Below the pieces are notes generated by a model. It was not told where the DNA came from, made no database searches, and was given only the letters and a program-made list of their open reading frames with translations. 6,394 bases of DNA from NCBI GenBank assembly GCA_002432565.1, contig DJFP01000103.1:2058-8451 (forward strand). Direction: 5' to 3'. A program made the translations under genes and the position numbers. The stretch is from Flavobacteriales bacterium UBA5869. Its GTDB lineage: Bacteria; Bacteroidota; Bacteroidia; Flavobacteriales_D; Crocinitomicaceae. Below, piece after piece: positions 1 through 5,200 of this stretch; the first letter of the stretch is position 1, and each line of letters opens with the position of its first letter.

Positions 1-47
1 AGATTGGTATCATCCTCAACCAATAATATTTTAGCCTTTGATTTCAT
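1..47 (-). CDS. Response regulator, N-terminal fragment (cut by window edge)
   Basis: Reading leftward from an ATG at 47-45 gives MKSKAKILLVEDDTNL, still open at the window edge. This is the first strand and the start of helix 1 of a CheY-like receiver domain. The pattern of hydrophobic residues followed by E-D-D supplies the conserved acidic pair that holds Mg2+ next to the phospho-accepting aspartate. The output domain lies outside the window, so the class (OmpR-type or other) and target cannot be told. No strong Shine-Dalgarno site precedes the start, which is common in Bacteroidota. It is transcribed away from the PhoB-like gene at 632, so the two regulators are divergent. A hairpin plus T-run at 129-169 lies between its likely promoter and its start. 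Confidence 0.8.
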   Translation of the reverse strand, partial: MKSKAKILLVEDDTN

Positions 48-128
48 TCTAAGATGATTATTTCCGTGAATATACTAAGAAAACGTTTCGGAAAAATGAT
101 CCCGGGAAATTAGCGATGGAATCGTCTT

Positions 129-169
129 AAAAAGATAAGAGCTCAGGACGGGCGTCCCAAGCTCTTATC
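129..169 (-). terminator. Leftward intrinsic terminator or attenuator hairpin
   Basis: A perfect 10-bp stem (134-143 with 160-169, GATAAGAGCT against AGCTCTTATC) encloses a 2x2 internal loop (CA/CA) and a second stem GGAC/GTCC with a GGGC loop. Read leftward, the hairpin is followed directly by five T (133-129); read rightward there is no T-run, so it should act only on leftward transcription. It sits 82 bases before the ATG of the response regulator at 1-47, in the same direction, with no other leftward gene between it and the candidate promoter at 202-209. It could end a small RNA of about 65-70 nt or attenuate the regulator gene. Confidence 0.65.
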
Positions 170-201
170 ACACTAATCAACCTAACCTACTACTACTAGG
201 G

Positions 202-209
202 CAAAGATA
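202..209 (-). promoter_or_regulatory. Candidate leftward -7 promoter box
   Basis: On the minus strand the bases read TATCTTTG, an exact match to the Bacteroidota sigma-A -7 consensus TAnnTTTG. No TTTG-like -33 element lies at the usual distance upstream. A start point about 5-7 bases downstream would give a leader of AGTAGTAGTAGG and AGGTTAGGTT repeats, then the hairpin at 134-169. This is the only exact minus-strand box found between the two divergent regulator genes, so it may drive the gene at 1-47, a small RNA, or both. Confidence 0.5.
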
Positions 210-600
210 AGCCATAATCTCATTGCTTTTTCACTTTTTCGAGAGACTTACAAAAAAGGACAAATAAAGGATTTAAAGAATGCTTTAAACGAATGTATTG
301 TCCTTCCGTTAAATAATTCACCGATCAGTCAATTAAATCTTAAATCGAACCGATTAATCAACAAATACGCCCGATAAAATAATTGTTACCCGGGTACATT
401 GCCTTTTTAAGATTCCAAGAAAGGTGTTTTTTTTGACGTAAAAAAAGATACTTTTTCATGTTGAATGGATGAAATGATTGATGAACGGATTTTTTAACAA
501 TTTCACGACATTAAAACTCGTTCAAGACTCATTTTGACTATCTCGTTTTAGTTTTTTGCAATATAATTGGCGAATAATCAGCCTACTCAAAATACTTTCT
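210..600. other. AT-rich intergenic region without a convincing gene
   Basis: This stretch separates two divergent response regulator genes. It has long A and T tracts (for example eight T at 427-434) and a 10-bp perfect palindrome TACCCGGGTA at 387-396. A weak hairpin at 402-424 precedes the T-run and could act as a poor rightward terminator, but no rightward gene lies before it. A TTAACA half-site at 494-499 resembles the Pho-type half-sites found at 2672-2887, with a degenerate partner (ACGACATT) 11 bases on, so regulation of the downstream phoB-like gene is possible but weakly supported. The longest small reading frame noticed (33 codons, minus strand, 358-459) has no family features. Confidence 0.6.
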
Positions 601-608
601 TACCTTTG
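601..608 (+). promoter_or_regulatory. Candidate -7 box for the phoB-like gene
   Basis: TACCTTTG matches TAnnTTTG exactly and lies 23 bases before the ATG at 632, giving an expected 5' leader of roughly 15-20 nt. A clear -33 TTTG is missing at the usual spacing; the nearest TTG (567-569) is about 31 bases upstream, too far. The promoter may therefore be weak or depend on an activator. Confidence 0.55.
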
Positions 609-631
609 AATGGATCTGGAACTCATTAAGA

Positions 632-1297
632 ATGGATAAAATTTTAATAGTTGATGACGAAGAAGATATCCGCGAAATCCTTGGATATAATCTCAAGAAG
701 GAAGGTTTCAAAGTTTTTCTTGCAGAAAACGGGCAAACAGGAATCAGCCTTTGCAAAGAAGAAAAACCCGACTTGGTCATTTTGGATGTCATGATGCCCG
801 GAATGGATGGAATTGAGGTGTGTGAACAAATCAGGAATACTCCCGGATTAGAAAATGTACTCATCTGTTTTCTAACAGCCCGGAATGAAGACTACAGCCA
901 GATTGCGGGCCTTGACGCGGGTGCTGATGATTATATTTCAAAACCCATCAAACCGCGTGTTCTTATCAGCAGAGTGCATGCATTATTAAGAAGAAAAGAA
1001 GCTGTTCAGGCAAAACCCGCAGGAACTCCGGACCTGGTGATAAACCGCGAAAAATACCTGGTGATCAAAAACGGCGAAACACTTCATCTGCCTAAAAAGG
1101 AATTTGAACTGCTTGCACTTTTGGCTTCCAGACCTGAAGTTGTTTTTGAAAGGGATGTGATCCTGGAACGCGTTTGGGGAACAGACATTATAGTGGGCGA
1201 TCGTACTATTGATGTTCACGTTCGGAAACTAAGGGAAAAGATCGGCGACGATTACATTCAGACCGTCAAAGGAATCGGATATAAATTCAAAGGATAA
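632..1297 (+). CDS. phoB: PhoB/OmpR-family response regulator
   Basis: A DNA-binding response regulator of 221 residues, the normal length for PhoB/OmpR proteins. The receiver domain (about 2-120) shows the acidic pair D8-D9, the phospho-acceptor D52 in LDVMMPGMDG, T82, the switch aromatic Y101, and K104-P105. A short linker (about 122-132) leads to a winged-helix domain (about 133-220) with the LPKKEFELL segment, the recognition-helix region RTIDVHVRKLREKI (191-204) and the C-terminal wing TVKGIGYKF. All key residues are present, so it should be active. The start at 632 places the first receiver strand right after the ATG. No histidine kinase is adjacent in the window, so its partner must be encoded elsewhere. 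The PhoB assignment rests on overall similarity plus linkage to a phosphate porin and Pit operon; other OmpR-type regulators have the same architecture, so the symbol is less certain than the family. Confidence 0.88.
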   Translation: MDKILIVDDEEDIREILGYNLKKEGFKVFLAENGQTGISLCKEEKPDLVILDVMMPGMDGIEVCEQIRNTPGLENVLICFLTARNEDYSQIAGLDAGADDYISKPIKPRVLISRVHALLRRKEAVQAKPAGTPDLVINREKYLVIKNGETLHLPKKEFELLALLASRPEVVFERDVILERVWGTDIIVGDRTIDVHVRKLREKIGDDYIQTVKGIGYKFKG

Positions 1298-1334
1298 AAA
1301 GTGGGGGCAAATAATTATTTGCCCCTACTTTTTT
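1298..1334. terminator. Bidirectional terminator between convergent genes
   Basis: A near-perfect palindrome centred between 1314 and 1315. The core GGGGCAAAT pairs with ATTTGCCCC around an AATT loop, and the stem extends outward through G-U, T-A, G-C and a run of A-T pairs. The right side ends in six T (1329-1334), and the left side begins in five A (1296-1300), so both the phoB-like gene and the porin gene end in a hairpin plus T-run. The structure begins at the phoB stop codon and overlaps the stop codon of the porin gene at 1333-1335. Confidence 0.9.
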
Positions 1335-2547
1335 ATATTCCTAATTCTACCTGGAAAATGGCACCGAACTTACCGGTATCCGTTCCAAACTTCAAATCAT
1401 TCGTTAATTGATACAGGATATTCCCCTGTACCTTCACCCGGTGGCCGTAAAAATATTTAGTAACTCCCACTTGGAATTCCTGGTTCTTTTTAAGGTTTAC
1501 CGATGTGAATACAGGATTGTTATATACCGACGAGAATGGAGTAACTTCTGCATATCTCAAAGCCACTTCCCAATTGGATTTAAACAGATAGCTGACCTGT
1601 TGTAAAAAGCCATACCCGCTATACACAGGCTGAATATCGGTTGTATCAGAGCTATACGTAATCGGGTTGGAACAATTGCGCTGCATAAACTCACTATAAA
1701 GTGCAAACCCTTTGTATTTGAACAATAAATCAAGTGATATTGTTGTCATATCTGTTTTCAGGAATAAATCCCTTCCCAACTGACCGCCGGAACGAACTGC
1801 ATCATCATTGAAATTGTACGATGCCCCGATAGATAATTTGGGTTTTTGTTCACGAGCCAGATCACCTTCCTGGTAATCGTTTTTGTCAGAAAACGCTCCG
1901 AACGGCAAAGCTTCCACTCTTCCTGTATAACTTAAACCACTGTTCGAGTTACTGCTGTTCCTTCCTTCTCCTGAAGTCAGTGACCCGAGCACCGCAAAAT
2001 AATTCCGCTTATAGGATGCAAAAAAACCAAAATCACGATCGATAGTAAAAGTTGCATTGACAATAGAGCGATCTGCAAACTGCTGGTCTCCGGATGAAAC
2101 TACACGTTGTCTGTTTCCCGGAAGTTTTGTCTGCCCGAAACCAAATTTAAGGTTATTCAAGGGTTCGTAATAAATCACCGCATCACGCACAATATTCACA
2201 CTCGTATTTACCTCCGACTCCTGTGTCATGTCCCAATCCATGTCACCTCGGGAAAATGCCAACTGAACTTTGTAGGTTAATTTCGGACTGTAAACAAATC
2301 CTTCCATCTTGAGACGCAATCTTCGCACCCGGAACTCGTAGGAACCTGCTGACAGATCTTCATCATTTCTCGTAAGGAATGCTGCCCTGTTCTGCATACG
2401 AAACTGAAGACGTAAAGAGAACAATGAATCTTTCCCCACAAATTCAATTCCTCTTTGAGGTTTTGTTAAAATTGACAGGTCCACTTTCTTCTGAGAAAGC
2501 AGAGATGTCCCGATTAGCAATGAGCCTAAAAGTATGATATATTTCAT
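1333..2547 (-). CDS. oprP: Phosphate-selective porin O/P family outer-membrane protein
   Basis: A 404-residue protein with a Sec signal peptide (K2, hydrophobic 3-17, likely cleavage near residue 19), then a beta-barrel composition. It carries hallmarks of the Pfam porin O/P family: FRVRRLRLKMEGFVYSPKL (72-90), the RDAVIYYEP strand (121-129), FGFGQTKLPGNRQRV (135-149), the DRSIVNATF segment (159-167), KYKGFALYSEF (277-287), and alternating amphipathic strands to the C-terminus. Pseudomonas OprP/OprO are anion channels for phosphate and polyphosphate in the outer membrane; the anion-binding residues cannot be assigned here by eye. The last residue is Ile, not the usual aromatic. It diverges from the DUF47-pit operon across a region with Pho-box-like repeats and converges on phoB, which supports a phosphate role. 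Family is certain; substrate is inferred from context, so the symbol is approximate. Confidence 0.88.
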   Translation of the reverse strand: MKYIILLGSLLIGTSLLSQKKVDLSILTKPQRGIEFVGKDSLFSLRLQFRMQNRAAFLTRNDEDLSAGSYEFRVRRLRLKMEGFVYSPKLTYKVQLAFSRGDMDWDMTQESEVNTSVNIVRDAVIYYEPLNNLKFGFGQTKLPGNRQRVVSSGDQQFADRSIVNATFTIDRDFGFFASYKRNYFAVLGSLTSGEGRNSSNSNSGLSYTGRVEALPFGAFSDKNDYQEGDLAREQKPKLSIGASYNFNDDAVRSGGQLGRDLFLKTDMTTISLDLLFKYKGFALYSEFMQRNCSNPITYSSDTTDIQPVYSGYGFLQQVSYLFKSNWEVALRYAEVTPFSSVYNNPVFTSVNLKKNQEFQVGVTKYFYGHRVKVQGNILYQLTNDLKFGTDTGKFGAIFQVELGI

Positions 2548-2613
2548 GTTCCTATTTGTTTACAAAAATTATTTATAATACTAAATGCCTTGAGGTGCAC
2601 CAGATATTTTTTG

Positions 2614-2621
2614 CAAAACTA
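2614..2621 (-). promoter_or_regulatory. Candidate -7 box for the porin gene
   Basis: On the minus strand the bases read TAGTTTTG, matching TAnnTTTG, and lie 66 bases before the porin ATG at 2547. No TTTG is seen at the usual -33 distance. The nearest TAACATT repeat (2672-2678) lies about 50 bases upstream in this orientation. An activator-dependent promoter would fit. Confidence 0.45.
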
Positions 2622-2671
2622 ATGGCTTCACATTGAATTAACCTAAACCAAATAACAGTTTAATTTTTTGA

Positions 2672-2698
2672 TAACATTTTTAACATTCAGGTAACATT
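2672..2698. promoter_or_regulatory. Pho-box-like repeat cluster 1 (three TAACATT half-sites)
   Basis: Three exact copies of TAACATT start at 2672, 2681 and 2692. The last two are 11 bases apart with a CAGG spacer, the geometry of the E. coli Pho box (7-bp repeats, 4-bp spacer). The half-site also matches the B. subtilis PhoP half-site TTAACA. This cluster is nearest to the porin gene. Binding by the PhoB-like regulator is inferred. Confidence 0.6.
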
Positions 2699-2719
2699 GA
2701 CGGCGGTTTAGGGAACTTT

Positions 2720-2738
2720 ACAGGTCAAAAAAACCTGT
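2720..2738. repeat. Short inverted repeat ACAGGT-N7-ACCTGT
   Basis: Two perfect 6-bp arms (2720-2725 and 2733-2738) flank an A-rich 7-base spacer, between Pho-box-like clusters 1 and 2. It could be an operator for a dimeric regulator or a small hairpin. Only three T follow, so a terminator is unlikely. No function can be assigned. Confidence 0.35.
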
Positions 2739-2774
2739 TTAATCTCCCTTTCTCCACAATCAAAAATTCACTTC

Positions 2775-2793
2775 TTAACATTGAGTTAACATT
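2775..2793. promoter_or_regulatory. Pho-box-like repeat pair 2
   Basis: The best pair in the region: two exact TTAACATT copies (2775-2782 and 2786-2793) with a GAG spacer and an 11-base period. Viewed as hexamers it is TTAACA-N5-TTAACA, the same arrangement described for B. subtilis PhoP sites. A further single TTAACA lies at 2803-2808, out of the 11-base register. It is midway between the divergent porin and DUF47 genes. Confidence 0.65.
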
Positions 2794-2868
2794 GCTTGTA
2801 TCTTAACAGCCTCAAATACTGATACTTTCCGGAATCCAACAGGTATTCCCACTTAAAACCTTTCAACT

Positions 2869-2887
2869 TTACCATTTCGTTAACATT
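2869..2887. promoter_or_regulatory. Pho-box-like repeat pair 3, upstream of DUF47-pit
   Basis: TTACCATT (2869-2876, one mismatch) and TTAACATT (2880-2887) are 11 bases apart with a TCG spacer. The pair ends 34 bases before the -7 box at 2922-2929, so it is the closest of the three to the DUF47-pit promoter. The start lies 94 bases after pair 2, which itself lies 95 bases after the matching pair of cluster 1. Confidence 0.6.
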
Positions 2888-2921
2888 TGCATTCCGCGAA
2901 ACATCCTCCGTAAAGTCGAAT

Positions 2922-2929
2922 TACATTTG
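2922..2929 (+). promoter_or_regulatory. Candidate -7 box for the DUF47-pit operon
   Basis: TACATTTG matches TAnnTTTG and lies 25 bases before the ATG at 2955, giving a leader of about 15-20 nt. There is no TTTG at the normal -33 distance; the sequence there is GC-richer. With pair 3 upstream, this looks like a promoter that depends on a bound activator. Confidence 0.6.
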
Positions 2930-2954
2930 CGCCATCAATATTAAGTTTAAACAA

Positions 2955-3599
2955 ATGGCATCAGGAATTTTAAAGTTTTTCTTACCAAAAGACAAAGTGT
3001 TTTACTCTCTATTTGAAGAGGCTTCTCAGAACCTGGAAGCAATCGCAGGTAAATTGGTATTATGTGTCAACGAATCTGATTACAACAAGAGAGCATCCAT
3101 TATTAAAGAAATGGAAGATTTGGAACACCAAAACGACGATTTAACGCACAAGATCTTTGTGGAATTAGGAAGAAATTTCATCACTCCATTTGATCGTGAA
3201 GATATCCACTCATTAGCTACATCACTGGATGATATCGCAGATTACATCTATGCTTCTGCAAAAAAAATCAATTTCTACAAGGTTGATCCGAACGATTCCG
3301 GAATCCTGAAAATGGCTGATGCAATTCACGATGCGGTTTTAGCTGTTAATGCTGCCGTAAAGGAACTTAGAAACCTGAAAAACACACAAAAAATTGTAGA
3401 GTGTGTAATCAAGATCAATTATGTTGAGAACCAGGCAGATGATATTTTTGATCTAAGCATTGAAAAGCTGTTTGATTCGGATATTGATGCAAAAGACCTG
3501 ATCAAAAAACGTGAGATTTATCAAATCATGGAGGTTGCAACAGATAAGTGTGAAGATGCAGGAAATGTAATCGAATCAATCGTTGTAAAATACGCTTAA
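2955..3599 (+). CDS. DUF47 family PhoU-like protein, partner of Pit
   Basis: A 214-residue all-helical cytoplasmic protein of the DUF47/PhoU-divergent family (Pfam PhoU_div), full length for the family. It has the two three-helix halves expected. The first carries EMEDLEHQNDDLTH (52-65), FITPFDREDI (75-84) and SLDDIADYI (90-98). The second carries NYVENQADDIF (155-165) and a final EVATDKCEDAGNVIESI (193-209). The acidic clusters (E57, D61-62, D92-93, D96, E158, D162-163, D197, E200-D201) match metal-binding positions known from PhoU-type folds. Family members are commonly encoded just before pit genes and are thought to modulate Pit transport or phosphate signalling; the exact mechanism is not established. 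The stop lies 24 bases before pit with no terminator between, so the two are very likely co-transcribed. Confidence 0.92.
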   Translation: MASGILKFFLPKDKVFYSLFEEASQNLEAIAGKLVLCVNESDYNKRASIIKEMEDLEHQNDDLTHKIFVELGRNFITPFDREDIHSLATSLDDIADYIYASAKKINFYKVDPNDSGILKMADAIHDAVLAVNAAVKELRNLKNTQKIVECVIKINYVENQADDIFDLSIEKLFDSDIDAKDLIKKREIYQIMEVATDKCEDAGNVIESIVVKYA

Positions 3600-3623
3600 T
3601 ATTCAATGGTAAACCAATAAGAT

Positions 3624-5099
3624 ATGTTTTCATTATTAATTGCCATCATTATCCTTGCCTTACTTTTCGATTTGGTAAACGGATTCCATGATGCCGCAAA
3701 CTCAATTGCCACAGTTGTTTCCACCAAAGTACTGACTCCTTTCCAGGCAGTTGTATGGGCTGCGGTTTTCAACGTTGTTGCTTTCTGGGTATTCGATATG
3801 AGTGTTGGGAATACTGTAGCAAAGACAGTAGATAACAGTGCTATTGACCTTTATGTGATCCTTTCCGGATTGATCGCTGCGATGATCTGGAACTTATTGA
3901 CCTGGTGGCTGGGAATTCCATCTTCCTCTTCTCATACATTGATCGGTGGATTTGCCGGTGCGGCAGTTGCTCATGCCGGATTCGGTGTCATTGCTTCTGC
4001 AGAAATTATCAAAGTCACTTTGTTTATTTTCCTCGCGCCTTTCATTGGAGGTATCATTGCTTTTGTCATTGCTTTGATTACCGTAAGCAGAAACTTCGCT
4101 AAAAAAATGATCTCCATTCTTGTTCTTTCTACCGCTACTTACTTTATCATGGATTACATGGTAGAATACCTGGATGTAAAACCGGTTATGATGTGGATCG
4201 TAATGGGAATGATCATCCTGTTTATTCTTACTTATACCTGGTACCAATTGGTTCACGGAAAACGCCAGACGGCTTTGAAAGAATCAAATATGTACAAAAA
4301 ACTGCAGTTACTTTCTTCCGCAGCATTCTCATTGGGACATGGTGGAGCGGATTCACAAAAAGTAATGGGGATTATTTGCGCGGCATTGATGGTATTTGCC
4401 AACTCGCAGCGAAATGACCAGGGACAAATCGTAGGAGATATTCCTAAGATGTTCCAGATTTCGGAAGTGTTCCAGATCGAGTATGAAGATGCAAATGGTA
4501 GAAAAGCGAAATTCAAACCTGAATATACGCAAAACATTGATTCTCTGAAGATCGAGAAAGAAGACCACATCCTGATCTATACCAAAGGCGATGATTTTTA
4601 TGATGCGAAAACACATGATGTTATTTTCAAAGGAAAAAAATTGAACAAGAAATACCTGGAGGCTGCTATCTTCAAGGATTATGTCGATAAGGACGGGAAT
4701 TTGTTGAGCGGACACAAACTTAAAGACAAAGTAAACTCCGAAACGATGCCTGGCTGGATTGCTTTCTCCTGTTACTTAATGATTGGTCTTGGAACCATGA
4801 TGGGTGGCTGGAAGATCGTGAAGACAATGGGAACAAAAATCACCAAAGTAACCCCATTGGAAGGTGTTTGTGCCGAAACAGCAGGAGCTTTGACGCTATT
4901 TACGGTTTCCAACTTAGGAATCCCGGTTTCTACCACACACACTATTACAGGTTCCATCATCGGGGTCGGTGCAACAAAACGTTTAAGCGCCGTTCGTTGG
5001 GGTGTTACTATTAACTTACTTTGGGCATGGATCTTAACGATCCCGGTTTCAGGTTTGTTAGCCGCCGGAATTTACTACATTACGAAGTTGTTTCATTAA
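3624..5099 (+). CDS. pit: Pit-family inorganic phosphate transporter (PHO4 domain) with central soluble insert
   Basis: An inner-membrane low-affinity phosphate symporter of the PiT family, 491 residues. Repeat 1 contains the family signature GFHDAANSIATVVSTKVLTP (20-39) and the IPSSSSHTLIGG loop (98-109); repeat 2 contains SLGHGGADSQKVMGI (236-250) and IPVSTTHTITGSIIG (433-447). About 10-12 hydrophobic segments are visible, including 2-18, 41-59, 76-96, 131-153, 187-207, 378-394 and 462-485. Between the segment ending near 260 and the one starting near 377 lies a hydrophilic stretch of about 115 residues rich in K, D and E, longer than the short loop of compact Pit proteins and probably cytoplasmic. 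The repeat-2 signature has Ala at 242 where the family usually has Asn. It is the second gene of an operon with DUF47 and ends in a strong terminator. The inverted family topology and both signatures make the assignment secure; the coupling ion (H+ or Na+) cannot be read. Confidence 0.94.
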   Translation: MFSLLIAIIILALLFDLVNGFHDAANSIATVVSTKVLTPFQAVVWAAVFNVVAFWVFDMSVGNTVAKTVDNSAIDLYVILSGLIAAMIWNLLTWWLGIPSSSSHTLIGGFAGAAVAHAGFGVIASAEIIKVTLFIFLAPFIGGIIAFVIALITVSRNFAKKMISILVLSTATYFIMDYMVEYLDVKPVMMWIVMGMIILFILTYTWYQLVHGKRQTALKESNMYKKLQLLSSAAFSLGHGGADSQKVMGIICAALMVFANSQRNDQGQIVGDIPKMFQISEVFQIEYEDANGRKAKFKPEYTQNIDSLKIEKEDHILIYTKGDDFYDAKTHDVIFKGKKLNKKYLEAAIFKDYVDKDGNLLSGHKLKDKVNSETMPGWIAFSCYLMIGLGTMMGGWKIVKTMGTKITKVTPLEGVCAETAGALTLFTVSNLGIPVSTTHTITGSIIGVGATKRLSAVRWGVTINLLWAWILTIPVSGLLAAGIYYITKLFH

Positions 5100-5118
5100 A
5101 CTTCCGATAATTTACGAT

Positions 5119-5152
5119 AAAACTCTCATCCCGGTGGTGGGAGTTTTTTTTT
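5119..5152 (+). terminator. Rho-independent terminator of the DUF47-pit operon
   Basis: AAAACTC (5119-5125) pairs with GAGTTTT (5141-5147), and the stem extends inward by five pairs (three Watson-Crick and two G-U) to a CCGGT loop. A run of nine T (5144-5152) follows. It begins 20 bases after the pit stop codon and separates pit from the downstream gene. Confidence 0.88.
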
Positions 5153-5200
5153 GTAACCAACTTTTCATTCCCTCGTTTAGGGAGGTAAATCTACGAACAC

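Noticed and set aside
402..434. A weak hairpin (CCTTTTT with AGAAAGG) followed by eight T, resembling a rightward terminator
   Set aside because: The stem has only two G-C pairs and a G-U pair, and no rightward gene or promoter precedes it, so I did not list it as a terminator.
358..459. A 33-codon minus-strand reading frame starting MKKYLFLRQKK in the gap before phoB
   Set aside because: It has no recognisable family features, no matching promoter box close upstream and lies in AT-rich DNA where such frames arise by chance.
583..864. A 93-codon minus-strand frame across the start of the phoB-like gene
   Set aside because: It is the antisense shadow of a gene with all conserved receiver residues, and it shows no domain of its own.
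3894..4256. A 120-codon minus-strand frame inside the Pit gene
   Set aside because: The plus strand encodes an unambiguous PHO4 transporter here; the antisense product is low in hydrophobic order and without motifs.
5169..5183. A small inverted repeat TCCCT-N5-AGGGA just before the SUMF1-like gene
   Set aside because: The arms are only five bases, the position fits no known operator, and a GGGAGG there is too far from the start codon to be a convincing ribosome binding site.
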